From NCBI GenBank assembly GCA_025808875.1, contig CP075528.1, positions 4,028,473 to 4,092,472 of the forward strand: a DNA stretch of 64,000 nucleotides. Direction: 5' to 3'. This stretch comes from Enhydrobacter sp. (GTDB taxonomy: Bacteria > Pseudomonadota > Alphaproteobacteria > Reyranellales > Reyranellaceae). This document shows, in pieces, positions 45,572-54,150 of the stretch; position 1 is the first letter of the stretch; each line of letters starts with the position of its first letter. The translations under genes were made by a program, and so were the position numbers. The notes under the pieces were generated by a model, which was given only the letters and a program-made list of their open reading frames with translations, searched no databases and was not told the DNA's origin.

Positions 45572-47353
45572 ATGCCCGACATGTCGACGCTCGCGCCCCA
45601 CGGCGCACACCATATCGCCCCGGACATCCACGGCCGGAACTTCTACGCCATCGACCGCCAGTTCCAGGACCTGCTGTCGCTCTACATGGATCCCGCCCTG
45701 CTGAGGCAAATGGCGCCCCACTTCGAGCGCATGGGCGAACTGGCCGGCAACCGGCTCGACGAGCTCGCCTTCATCGCCGACCGCCATCCGCCCGTCCTGC
45801 ATCCGCGCGACCGCTTCGGCCGCGACGAGGATTGGATCGAATACCACCCGGCCTATCGCGAGATGGAGAAGGTCGCCTTCTGCGACTTCGGCATGCACGT
45901 CATGAGCCACCGTCCGGGCGTGCTCGGCATGACCGAAACCGCCCATCCGCTCGTGAAATACGGTTTCACCTATTTGCTGGTGCAGGCCGAGTTTGGCCTG
46001 ATGTGCCCGGTGTCGGTCAGCGACACCTCCAACTACGTCATCAAGCGCTTCGGCTCCGAGGCACTCAAGAAGCTGCTGCTCGACCGCCTGCTATCGACCG
46101 ATCCGGCGACCATGCTCAAGGGCACGCAGTTCATGACCGAAAAGGCCGGCGGCTCGGACGTCGGTGCCATCGAGACCGAGGCCGAGAGGATCGGGGTCGG
46201 CGCCGACGGCGTCGAGCGCTGGAAGCTCCATGGCCAGAAGTGGTTCTGCAGTCACGCCGATGCCGATGTCGCGGTTTTGCTCGCCCGGCCACGCGGCGCG
46301 GCGCCGGGAACGCAGGGGCTCGGCATGTTCGCCATGCCGCGCCGGCTCGAGGACGGCTCGCGCAACGCCTATCGGATCGTCCGGCTCAAGGACAAACTCG
46401 GCACGCGCTCGATGGCCTCGGGCGAGATCGTCCTCGACGGCGCGGTCGCCTACCTGGTGGGCGACGCGGAGCGCGGCTTCAAGCAGATGATGGAGCAGGT
46501 CAACCTGTCACGGCTGAGCCACGGCGTGCGCGCCGCCTCGATGATGCGGCGCTGCCTCAATGAGGCGATGGCCGCCGCCCGCGGCCGCACGGCCTTCGGC
46601 AAGGCGATCGGCGAATACCCGCTGCTGCGCCGGCAATTGATGAAGATCATGCTGCCGACCGAGCAGGCGCTCTCCATGTACGCCTTCTCGGCCGACGCCA
46701 TGGCCAAGGCAAACAAAGGAGACAAGGATGCCGCCAACTTGCTGCGCATCCTCACGCCGGTCTACAAGTTCCGGGCCTGTCGCGACAACATCCCCGCCGC
46801 CAGTCAGGCGCTCGAGGTCCGCGGCGGCCTTGGCTACATCGAGGAATGGGCGACGGCACGCCTGGTGCGCGATGCGCAGATCGGCACGCTGTGGGAGGGC
46901 ACCTCCAACATCAATGCGCTCGACGTCGTGCAACGGGCCGTCGGCAAGTCGGGCGGCCACAAGACGCTCACCTCGGCGCTCAAGGCGAAGTACGAGCCGA
47001 GCGGCAGCCTGCCTGGACAATACAAGGGCCTGCTCGGCGCGACACTCGAGCGCGTCGAGCGCTTCGTCGAGGCGGTTGCCGCCGATCCACGGCACGAGAA
47101 GCGCTCGCGGATGGCGGCCGGCGCACTCTACCACGCCGCCACGGCAGCGTTGCTCGCTTGGGAGGGCTCGACCCTTGGCGCCACGGGAGGCGACGCGCGA
47201 CGCCTGCTGTTGTCGCGCATGGTCATCGAGCATCGCCTGGCGCCGCAGGACCCGCTGTCGCTCGGCGAGTCCTCCTGGGAGCAGGAGGCGATGGACCTGT
47301 TGCTCAGCGACGCACCCGTGCCGCTTTCGAAGGCGACGGCGCTGCTCTCCTGA
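45572..47353 (+). CDS. Acyl-CoA dehydrogenase, long (590-residue) form
   Basis: FAD-dependent acyl-CoA dehydrogenase of 593 residues with a GGAG ribosome site. The N-terminal part includes PVSVSDTSNYVIKRFG, the middle domain has the signature FMTEKAGGSDVGAIET near residue 190, and the FAD domain contains EVRGGLGYIEEW and LWEGTSNINALDVVQRA. The extra C-terminal helical domain is of the AidB/large acyl-CoA dehydrogenase type. It follows the sirtuin closely; its 3' end overlaps the convergent CoA-transferase by 50 bp. The exact substrate is unknown. Confidence 0.9.
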   Translation: MPDMSTLAPHGAHHIAPDIHGRNFYAIDRQFQDLLSLYMDPALLRQMAPHFERMGELAGNRLDELAFIADRHPPVLHPRDRFGRDEDWIEYHPAYREMEKVAFCDFGMHVMSHRPGVLGMTETAHPLVKYGFTYLLVQAEFGLMCPVSVSDTSNYVIKRFGSEALKKLLLDRLLSTDPATMLKGTQFMTEKAGGSDVGAIETEAERIGVGADGVERWKLHGQKWFCSHADADVAVLLARPRGAAPGTQGLGMFAMPRRLEDGSRNAYRIVRLKDKLGTRSMASGEIVLDGAVAYLVGDAERGFKQMMEQVNLSRLSHGVRAASMMRRCLNEAMAAARGRTAFGKAIGEYPLLRRQLMKIMLPTEQALSMYAFSADAMAKANKGDKDAANLLRILTPVYKFRACRDNIPAASQALEVRGGLGYIEEWATARLVRDAQIGTLWEGTSNINALDVVQRAVGKSGGHKTLTSALKAKYEPSGSLPGQYKGLLGATLERVERFVEAVAADPRHEKRSRMAAGALYHAATAALLAWEGSTLGATGGDARRLLLSRMVIEHRLAPQDPLSLGESSWEQEAMDLLLSDAPVPLSKATALLS

Positions 47354-48449
47354 GCACCTCGTCGGTGTGTTCACCGAGCAGCGGCTCGCGGTAGAGCGGC
47401 CGCGACGGCTCGTCCCTGAACCGTACGGCGGGCGCGAAATGCAGGCGACCGTCGCCGTCCTCCACCATGAAGCCGCGCTTCTTGAGGTTCGCATCGGCGA
47501 TGGCTTCGGGCAGCGTGTTCACTGGCCCATAGCAGATGTCGAGCGTCGCCAGCCATTCCATCCAATGCGCCAGCGGCTTGGCCTTGAACGTTGCTTCCAG
47601 GAATTCCATGACCGGCTTCTGGTGCGCGCCGGGCCATTCGCAGAGCGGCGCCATGTCGGGCTTGCCCAGCGCCGTGAGCAGGTTCTTGATGAACTTCATC
47701 TCCTGCCCGGCGAGCACGAGCTGGCGGCCGTCGGAGGTATCGTAGACACGATAGAAGGCCGAGCCGCCGGTCGTGCGCTGCTGCTTGACGTCAGGATGCT
47801 TGTTCTCGGCGAAGGCGCTGCCGACGACGTTGGCGCACGACGCCATCAGCGCCTCGTGCATGGAGATGTCGATATAATCGCCCTTGCCTGTGGCCGTGCG
47901 GCGCAGCAGCGCCATGAGCACACCCGACAAACCGTGCAGGCCGCTCACCAGGTCGGCGACGGGAATGCCGGGAATCGCCGGCCGTCCGTCGTCACCGAGT
48001 GTGAGGCTCAGCACGCCGGTCATGGCTTCGAGCGCCAGATCGTGCGCGGCGCGGCCGGGATAGGCGCCGTCCTGGCCGAAGGCCGAGATCGAGCAGTAGA
48101 CGATGCCGGGATTCGCAGTCTTCACCGCCTCGTAGCCGATGCCGAAGCGCACGGCGACGCCCGGGCGGAACGACTCGACCAGCACGTCCGCTTCGCACGC
48201 CAGACGGAAGAGATCGGCGCGGCCCCGCTCGCTCTTGAGGTCGAGTACGACGCTCTTCTTGCCGCGGCCCATGTTGCGGAAGAACACCGACGTGCGCTCG
48301 TCCGGCGGACGGATGTGGCGGCCGGGATCGCCCTCGCCGGGCGGCTCGACCTTGATCACCTCCGCGCCATGGTCGGCCAATGCCGTGGTCAGGTACGGTC
48401 CCGGCAGGAACCAGGAAAGGTCGACGACCTTGATGCCTTCGAGTTTCAT
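47304..48449 (-). CDS. CaiB/BaiF family CoA-transferase (copy 1)
   Basis: Class III CoA-transferase of 381 residues, moving CoA between a carboxylic acid and an acyl-CoA. The N-terminal pattern GIKVVDLSWFLPGPYLTTALADHGAEVIKVE and the VLDLKSERG box are typical. The catalytic Asp is expected in AHDLALEAMTG. The start overlaps the stop of the second CoA-transferase (ATGA). The two share the family fold but differ clearly in sequence, so they are not a recent duplication. Confidence 0.92.
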   Translation of the reverse strand: MKLEGIKVVDLSWFLPGPYLTTALADHGAEVIKVEPPGEGDPGRHIRPPDERTSVFFRNMGRGKKSVVLDLKSERGRADLFRLACEADVLVESFRPGVAVRFGIGYEAVKTANPGIVYCSISAFGQDGAYPGRAAHDLALEAMTGVLSLTLGDDGRPAIPGIPVADLVSGLHGLSGVLMALLRRTATGKGDYIDISMHEALMASCANVVGSAFAENKHPDVKQQRTTGGSAFYRVYDTSDGRQLVLAGQEMKFIKNLLTALGKPDMAPLCEWPGAHQKPVMEFLEATFKAKPLAHWMEWLATLDICYGPVNTLPEAIADANLKKRGFMVEDGDGRLHFAPAVRFRDEPSRPLYREPLLGEHTDEVLRRAAPSPSKAARVRR

Positions 48450-49588
48450 GTCGATTTGTCCAGATAGGTCTCGTTGTCGGCGCCGAGCGGCGAGCAGGCG
48501 GATTGCGACAGCCGCGCGCCGTCGACCCGGATCGGATTAGCGATCACGCGCAAGGCACCCCTCGCCGGATGCGGCACCGACGACACCATGCCCGTGTTCC
48601 TCGGAAAGGCGCCGTCGAGCGCCTGGTCGAGGCGGTGGACCGGTGCGGCCGGCAACAGGCCGTTGAACGCCGCGAGCCACTCGCCGGTCGTGCGCGCGCG
48701 GAAGCTTGGGTCGAGCATGTCGGTCAACTCGGCGCGATTGCGCGCCCGCGTGTTGGGATCGGCAAAGCGCGGATCGTCCAGCAGATCCCTTCGGTCCATC
48801 GCCTCGACCAGCGACAGCCAGAACTTCTGGGTCATGCACATGACGAAGATCCAGCCGTCCCGGGTCGGAAACGTCTGCACGGGCGCCAGCGAAAGATGTG
48901 CGCTGCGCGGCACGCGCGGCGAGACGTCGCCTTCGTTGAGATACCACACGCCGGGATAGGTGAGCTGGTGCATGGCGACGTCGAACAGGCAGGTCTCGAC
49001 GTCGCCGCCCCGCCCCGTGGTGCGCGCGCGCAGCAGGCAGGCGAGCAGGCCGACGACACCGGTGAGGCCGCTCATGCTGTCGATCAGCGACACGCCCACG
49101 CGTGTCGGCGGTCCCTCCGGATCGCCGGTCAGCTCCATCAGGCCGGCCTCGGCCTGCATCAGGAAGTCGTAGCCCGGCCAGTCGGCGCGCTCGCCGGCGC
49201 GGCCGTAGGCCGAGATGTGCAGGCAGACAATCGACGGCTTCAGAGGCGCGAGGCTCGCATAGTCGATGCCGAGCTTGGCCGGCTGGGTGCCACGCAGATT
49301 GTTGACCACGCAGTCCGCCGTCTTCGCCAGCACCTCGAACTGCCGGCGCCCTTCCGCTGTCTTGAGGTCGATGGTCACGCTCTTCTTTCCGAGGTTCCAG
49401 GCCTGGAAATACTCGCTGTCATTGGCACCGAGCTTGTAGGGCCCGACGTGGCGCGAGGGATCGCCGTCGGGCGGCTCGACCTTGATCACCTCGGCGCCGA
49501 GCTCGGCCAGGAACATCGTGCCGTAAGGTCCCGCGCCGAACTGCTCGAGCGTCAGAACACGTATCCCGGCGAGCGGCTTTCCGTTCAT
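48446..49588 (-). CDS. CaiB/BaiF family CoA-transferase (copy 2)
   Basis: Second class III CoA-transferase, 380 residues from ATG 49588, which overlaps the stop of the upstream acyl-CoA dehydrogenase (ATGA). N-terminal LAGIRVLTLEQFGAGPYGTMF, VTIDLKTAEGR near residue 70 and the catalytic region WPGYDFLMQAEAGLM are visible. Two adjacent CaiB-type genes may form a heteromer, as in some benzylsuccinate or mesaconyl systems, or two separate enzymes. It is the middle gene of a three-gene operon. Confidence 0.92.
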   Translation of the reverse strand: MNGKPLAGIRVLTLEQFGAGPYGTMFLAELGAEVIKVEPPDGDPSRHVGPYKLGANDSEYFQAWNLGKKSVTIDLKTAEGRRQFEVLAKTADCVVNNLRGTQPAKLGIDYASLAPLKPSIVCLHISAYGRAGERADWPGYDFLMQAEAGLMELTGDPEGPPTRVGVSLIDSMSGLTGVVGLLACLLRARTTGRGGDVETCLFDVAMHQLTYPGVWYLNEGDVSPRVPRSAHLSLAPVQTFPTRDGWIFVMCMTQKFWLSLVEAMDRRDLLDDPRFADPNTRARNRAELTDMLDPSFRARTTGEWLAAFNGLLPAAPVHRLDQALDGAFPRNTGMVSSVPHPARGALRVIANPIRVDGARLSQSACSPLGADNETYLDKST

Positions 49589-50742
49589 ATGACGGCGTTC
49601 CGCCGCGCCCACTGGCGGGCGATGATCAGGCGCTGCATCTCGTTGGTGCCCTCCCCGATGCAGGTCAGAGGCGCGTCGCGGTAGAGCCGCTCGATGTCGT
49701 ATTCCTTGGAGTAGCCGTAGGCGCCGTGGATGCGCATCGATTCGGTGCTGTTCTCCAGCGCCGCCTCCGAGGCGAAGTATTTCGCCATGCCGGCTTCCAT
49801 GTCACAGCGCTCGCCGCGGTCGAACGCACCCGCCGCGTCGAGTGTCAGCAGTCGAGCGGCGCGGGCACGCGTCGCCATCTCACCGATCTTCAACGCGATG
49901 GCCTGGTGCTCGATGATCGGCTTGCCGAAGGTCTTGCGCAGTTGCGCGTAGCTGGTGGCGAGCCTGAGCGCCCCCTCGGCGATGCCGACGCCGCGCGCCG
50001 CCACGTTGATTCGTCCCAGCTCGAGACCGCCGGCAACCTGGGTGAAGCCTCGACCCTCGACCTCGCCGATCAGATGGTCGGCCGGGATCTCGTAGTCCTC
50101 GAAGATCAACTCGCCCGAATCGATCGACTTGTAGCCGAGCTTCTCCAGCTTGCGGCCGACCCGGAAGCCCGGTCCCTTGGGCGCGATGAACAGGCTCATG
50201 CCGGAGTAGCGCGGACTGGCCTCCGGATTGGTCTTCACGAGAAGTGCAAAGCACGATCCCTCGACGCCATTGCTGATCCAGGTCTTGGTGCCGTTGATGA
50301 CGTAGTGGTCGCCCCGCCGGCGTGCCGTCATGCGGATCGCCTGCAGATCCGTCCCCGCATCCGGTTCGGTCAAGGCGAGCCCACCCCGCACCTCGCCCGA
50401 GGCGAACTTCGGCAGCCAGTGCCGCTTCTGCGGTTCGGTGCCGAACTTTTCGACCGCCAGCGCCAGCATCAGATGGGAGTTGAAGATGCCGGTGATCGCC
50501 ATCCAGACCGAAGAGATCCGCATGACGATCTCGGCGTAGGTGGTGGCCGGCAGGCCGAGCCCGCCATGCTCCGGCGACACGGTCGCGCCGAACAGGCCGA
50601 GCTCCTTCATCTGCTCGACGATCTCGGCGGGCCATCTGTCGGCGTGGTCGAATTCCTTGACCCGGGGCGCCACCTCGCGCTCGATCCAGCGGTCGATGGT
50701 CGCGAACAGCTGCGCCTCGTCGGCCGCGTCGATCTTGTGCAT
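49585..50742 (-). CDS. Acyl-CoA dehydrogenase, first gene of the CoA-transferase operon
   Basis: FAD-dependent acyl-CoA dehydrogenase of 385 residues, normal size. The signature LALTEPDAGTDLQAIRMTA is near residue 120 and IHGAYGYSKEYDIERLYRDA near 350; GEGTNEMQRLIIARQW closes the protein. The family's catalytic Glu is expected in the last third. It leads an operon with two CoA-transferases, all joined by 4-base overlaps. Activation of an acid by CoA transfer, then oxidation, is the simplest joint role. Confidence 0.92.
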   Translation of the reverse strand: MHKIDAADEAQLFATIDRWIEREVAPRVKEFDHADRWPAEIVEQMKELGLFGATVSPEHGGLGLPATTYAEIVMRISSVWMAITGIFNSHLMLALAVEKFGTEPQKRHWLPKFASGEVRGGLALTEPDAGTDLQAIRMTARRRGDHYVINGTKTWISNGVEGSCFALLVKTNPEASPRYSGMSLFIAPKGPGFRVGRKLEKLGYKSIDSGELIFEDYEIPADHLIGEVEGRGFTQVAGGLELGRINVAARGVGIAEGALRLATSYAQLRKTFGKPIIEHQAIALKIGEMATRARAARLLTLDAAGAFDRGERCDMEAGMAKYFASEAALENSTESMRIHGAYGYSKEYDIERLYRDAPLTCIGEGTNEMQRLIIARQWARRNAVI

Positions 50743-50793
50743 TTGTTCCTCCGCGCTGTGGCGACACCGTGAAAAGACGCCCGCGGCGAGTCA

Positions 50794-51366
50794 ATGCTAT
50801 CGTGCCGCACCGTGACCGCCGCGACGAAGACGAGGAGCAACCCGCGCAGCCATCTCGTGCCCGACCTGCTGGCGCCGGGCCTCGACCTGGTGTTCTGTGG
50901 GACCGCTCCGAGCCCGGCGTCCTATCGGGCGCGCGCCTACTACGCCAACCCGGGCAACGCGTTCTGGGCGACGCTCCATGCCGTGGGCCTCACGCCCGAG
51001 AAGCTGGCGCCCGGGCGCTATCCCGAGCTGCTGACTTGGGGCATCGGCCTCACCGACCTGAACAAGACCGAGTACGGCTCGGATCACGAACTGAGCCCGC
51101 AGGCGATGGACGCCCGGGCGCTGCGCCGCAAGCTGCGCAGGTACAGGCCGGCGGCGGTCGCCTTCACCAGCAAGCACGCCGCCTGTCTCGGCCTCGGCGC
51201 CAGATTCGTGGAATACGGCCGACAGCCGGAACAGCTGGAGGGCGCGGCCGTCTTCGTGCTCGCCTCGCCGTCGGGCCGTGCGCGCTCGTTCTGGACGCTT
51301 GCGCCCTGGCGGGCAGCGGCGGATTTCGTCGCCGAAAGACGCAGGCTGCGCGAACGCGCGGCCTAG
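50794..51366 (+). CDS. mug: Mismatch-specific uracil-DNA glycosylase (Mug/TDG type)
   Basis: DNA repair enzyme that removes uracil or thymine-type damage opposite guanine. It has 190 residues from ATG 50794; a GTG at 50812 is an alternative, and neither has a clear ribosome site. Motif 1 reads VFCGTAPSPASYRARAYYAN, followed by PGNAFW, and motif 2 reads LASPSGRAR. These place it in the Mug family of the UDG superfamily. The C-terminus WTLAPWRAAADFV is typical. It is a single gene, divergent from the acyl-CoA dehydrogenase. Confidence 0.88.
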   Translation: MLSCRTVTAATKTRSNPRSHLVPDLLAPGLDLVFCGTAPSPASYRARAYYANPGNAFWATLHAVGLTPEKLAPGRYPELLTWGIGLTDLNKTEYGSDHELSPQAMDARALRRKLRRYRPAAVAFTSKHAACLGLGARFVEYGRQPEQLEGAAVFVLASPSGRARSFWTLAPWRAAADFVAERRRLRERAA

Positions 51367-51372
51367 TACGGA

Positions 51373-51828
51373 TCAGGCGCCGGGCTGGACGCGACGCGAT
51401 TCTTCTTCCGCCTTCGCCTCGATCGCCTCCATGTCGTCGTCGCTCAGGCCGAAATGATGGCCGATCTCGTGGATCAGCACGTGCCGGATGATGTGCGGCA
51501 AGTCCTCGTCCGATTCGCACCAGTAGTCGAGGATCGGTCGGCGATAGAGGAAGATGCGATCGATGTCGTTGGCGATGTGGCTCGCTCCGCGCTCCATCAT
51601 CGACACGCCCTGATAGAGGCCGAGCAGATCGAACGGCGAGTCGAGTTCCATCGCCTTCTCGATCTCGTCCGACGGGAAGTCGTCGACCTGGATGCGCACA
51701 TTGCCGACATGCCGGCGGAACTCCTCGGGGATCGTCGCGAGCGCCTCGGCGGCGATCGCTTCGATGTCCTCCAGGGTCGGCGCGACGCCGAAGCAGGGCG
51801 TGCGCCGCGGATTGGTGAAGACCGGCAT
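51373..51828 (-). CDS. Zincin-like metallopeptidase family protein
   Basis: Small metalloprotease-like protein of 151 residues from ATG 51828. The zinc motif HEIGHHFGLSDDDM (His-Glu-X2-His with downstream Asp) lies near residue 119, typical of the minimal MTS/DUF1025 family. The N-terminus contains LEDIEAIAAEALATIPEEF. In-frame upstream ATGs at 51840 and 51918 exist. The family is cytosolic in prediction and its substrates are unknown. It is divergent from the pterin dehydratase. Confidence 0.85.
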   Translation of the reverse strand: MPVFTNPRRTPCFGVAPTLEDIEAIAAEALATIPEEFRRHVGNVRIQVDDFPSDEIEKAMELDSPFDLLGLYQGVSMMERGASHIANDIDRIFLYRRPILDYWCESDEDLPHIIRHVLIHEIGHHFGLSDDDMEAIEAKAEEESRRVQPGA

Positions 51829-51944
51829 GACTCCCCCCATATAGGAGCCCGGCGCGCTCGCCAAGGGCCTGTCGATGACCGACTGTTCATCGATTGCCGC
51901 GAAAGGTCTAGTCTCCATATCCCACAGCGACGAAGGAGGGATCG

Positions 51945-52232
51945 ATGACCGCCAGGCTCACCGGCGCGGCGCGCAACGACGCGCTCGCCACGTTGAACGG
52001 CTGGAACGAAGTCGCCGGCCGCGACGCCATCCAGAAGAGCTTCAAGTTCGCCGACTTCAGTCAGGCCTGGAGCTTCATGACGCGCGTGGCTCTCGCCGCC
52101 GAGAAGGCCGACCACCATCCCGAATGGTTCAATGTCTACAACCGGGTCGACATCGTGCTCAGCACGCACGACGCGGGCGGGCTCAGCGAGAAGGACATCT
52201 CGCTGGCCCGCTTCGTCGATTCCGTGGCGTGA
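51945..52232 (+). CDS. phhB: 4a-hydroxytetrahydrobiopterin dehydratase
   Basis: Pterin-4a-carbinolamine dehydratase that recycles the pterin cofactor of aromatic amino acid hydroxylases. It has 95 residues, full family length. The active-site motif is [16 protein letters not shown] near residue 53, with the two His and the Trp that define the family. A GGAGGG ribosome site precedes the ATG. No phenylalanine hydroxylase is in the window, so an accessory molybdopterin-related role is also possible. Confidence 0.93.
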   Translation: MTARLTGAARNDALATLNGWNEVAGRDAIQKSFKFADFSQAWSFMTRVALAAEKADHHPEWFNVYNRVDIVLSTHDAGGLSEKDISLARFVDSVA

Positions 52233-52241
52233 TGCCGAACG

Positions 52242-52445
52242 TCACTGCTTGGCCTTCGCCTTGCCCTTCTCTTCGGCCTTGGCGAGTTCGGCAGCCTCCG
52301 GCGAATCGATGGCCCGCTCGGCCTCCCGCGCGGCCTTGTCGACCTTGCCCTTCTCCAGGAACTTCTCCGTCCGGGTGTTGTAGTCGCGGGTCGCGCTGTA
52401 GCTGCCTTCGCCTTCGACTCCGGTGCCGGGCTTCTTGTCCTGCAT
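52242..52445 (-). CDS. Small hypothetical protein, charged
   Basis: 67-residue protein rich in Lys, Glu and Ala. Its N-terminus GTGVEGEGSYSATRDYNTRTEKFLEKGKV is reminiscent of small stress-type proteins seen in many proteobacteria, and its tail is Lys/Ala repeats. Predicted disordered to helical, no membrane segment. I do not recognise a named family with confidence. It lies convergent to the pterin dehydratase. Confidence 0.6.
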   Translation of the reverse strand: MQDKKPGTGVEGEGSYSATRDYNTRTEKFLEKGKVDKAAREAERAIDSPEAAELAKAEEKGKAKAKQ

Positions 52446-52532
52446 GCGATGCTCCTCGGCTTGTTGCGCAGGGTTAACGCGCGACGGCGGCCGAGGTTAC
52501 GCGCGTCCGCCGCTCGCGGGCGGGGCCGCGAT

Positions 52533-52772
52533 TCACTTCTGCAGATAGGGTTCCACCTTGCCCGTCAGCTTGATGGTGAGCGGATTGCCGCGCCGGTCGA
52601 CCGTCTTGCCGACAGCGACGCGAATCCAACCCTCGCTCACGCAATATTCCTCGACGTTGGTCTTTTCCTGGCCATCGAACCTGATGCCGACGCCGCGCGA
52701 GAGCAGCGCCTCGTCGTAATAGGGGCTTTTGGGGTTCGTCGACAGGCGATCGGGCAAGGTGGTTTCGGTCAT
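52533..52772 (-). CDS. DUF3297 family protein
   Basis: 79-residue cytosolic protein matching DUF3297 over its length: DRLSTNPKSPYYDEALLSRG, then VGIRFDGQEKTNVEEYCVSEGWI and VDRRGNPLTIKLTGKVEPYL. Function unknown. The pattern is strongly conserved in proteobacteria. Its start is 19 bp from the chrA stop on the same strand. Confidence 0.88.
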   Translation of the reverse strand: MTETTLPDRLSTNPKSPYYDEALLSRGVGIRFDGQEKTNVEEYCVSEGWIRVAVGKTVDRRGNPLTIKLTGKVEPYLQK

Positions 52773-52791
52773 GCCCGCGCTTATAGCGCGA

Positions 52792-54150
52792 CTACCACGC
52801 CAATGCGTAGACCACGCCCGCCATCGAGCTTGCCAGCAGCACCGACACCATCCCCCACTTCAGCCAGAACACCGCCACGGCGGCAGCGGCGGCGAGCACG
52901 ATGGCGGGGACATTGGCTGAAGCGAGGATGGGCAGCTCGACCGCGGCACCCAGCCATCGAATTTCCTCGTGACGGGCGAAAAGCACCTGCAGGGCGAACC
53001 AGACCGCGAGGTTGAGGATGACCCCGACCACCGCGGCAGTGATGGCGCCGAGTGCGGCCGACAGCGCCTTGTTGGAGCGCAGGCCCTCGACGAAGGGCGC
53101 ACCCAGGAATATCCAGAGGAAGCAGGGCGTGAACGTGACCCACGTCGTGAGCAGGCCGCCCAGGGTGCCGGCGAGCAGCGGATCGAGGCCGCTGGCCTGG
53201 CGCAACGCGCCAAGGAAACCGACGAATTGCGTCACCATGATCAGCGGCCCCGGCGTGGTTTCGGCCATGCCGAGACCGTCCAGCATCTCGCCGGCCGTCA
53301 CCCACTGGTAGTGATCGACCGCCTGCTGCGCGACATAGGCCAGCACCGCATAGGCGCCGCCGAACGTCGCCACCGCCATCTTGCTGAAGAACAGCGCGAT
53401 CTGCGTGAAGACATCACCGCCACCCAGCCAAAGGAAGAGCACCGCGATTGGCGCCAGCCACAGCGCCAGGAACACTGCGCTGATCTTGAGCGACCAGGCG
53501 AGATTGGGCCGCGCATGCGGCGGCGTTTCCTCGCCCAGCAGCGAGTCGGCATCCGCGACCTGCTTGTTGCCGACCTTGCCGTGGCCGCCGCCCGCCAGGA
53601 ACGGCGCCCAGGCCAGACGTCCGCCGAGCCATCCCAGCAGTCCCGCCGCCAGGATGATGAGCGGGAACGGCACGTCGTAGAAAAAGATGGCGATGAAGGC
53701 GAAGGCGGCGACGGCGCGCATCACGTTGTTCCTGAGCGCGCGCTTGCCGACGCGCAGCACGGCCTCGATCACGATCACCAGCACCGCGGCCTTCAGCCCG
53801 AAGAACAGGCCCTGCACCAGTGTGACCTTGCCCAACAGCACGTAGATCCAGGAAAGCGCCATGATGGCGAGCAGGCCCGGCAGCACGAACAGCGTGCCGG
53901 CGAGCAGGCCGCCCTTCGTCCTGTGCATCAGCCAGCCGATATAGACGGCGAGCTGCTGTGCCTCCGGACCGGGCAGGAGCGTGCAATAGTTCAGCGCCTG
54001 CAGGAAGCGAGTCTCGCCGATCCACTTCTTCTCCTCGACGACGATGCGGTGCATGACGGCGATCTGGCCGGCCGGACCGCCGAAGCTGAGTGCCGCGACA
54101 CGGGCCCATACCCGCACCGCCTCGCCGAAGGGCACGCCATGGTCCGTCAT
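52792..54150 (-). CDS. chrA: Chromate transporter ChrA
   Basis: Inner-membrane CHR-family transporter that expels chromate. It has 452 residues, the long two-domain form: two homologous halves each begin with an FGG motif (SFGGPAGQIAVMHRIVVEEKKW near residue 20, and FGGAYAVLAYVAQQAV near 268) and carry five or six membrane segments. PGPEAQQLAVYIGWL and TPGPLIMVTQFVGFLGA are the paired helix motifs. A hydrophilic loop rich in Gly and charged residues separates the halves. The start overlaps the chrB stop (ATGA). Confidence 0.95.
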   Translation of the reverse strand: MTDHGVPFGEAVRVWARVAALSFGGPAGQIAVMHRIVVEEKKWIGETRFLQALNYCTLLPGPEAQQLAVYIGWLMHRTKGGLLAGTLFVLPGLLAIMALSWIYVLLGKVTLVQGLFFGLKAAVLVIVIEAVLRVGKRALRNNVMRAVAAFAFIAIFFYDVPFPLIILAAGLLGWLGGRLAWAPFLAGGGHGKVGNKQVADADSLLGEETPPHARPNLAWSLKISAVFLALWLAPIAVLFLWLGGGDVFTQIALFFSKMAVATFGGAYAVLAYVAQQAVDHYQWVTAGEMLDGLGMAETTPGPLIMVTQFVGFLGALRQASGLDPLLAGTLGGLLTTWVTFTPCFLWIFLGAPFVEGLRSNKALSAALGAITAAVVGVILNLAVWFALQVLFARHEEIRWLGAAVELPILASANVPAIVLAAAAAVAVFWLKWGMVSVLLASSMAGVVYALAW

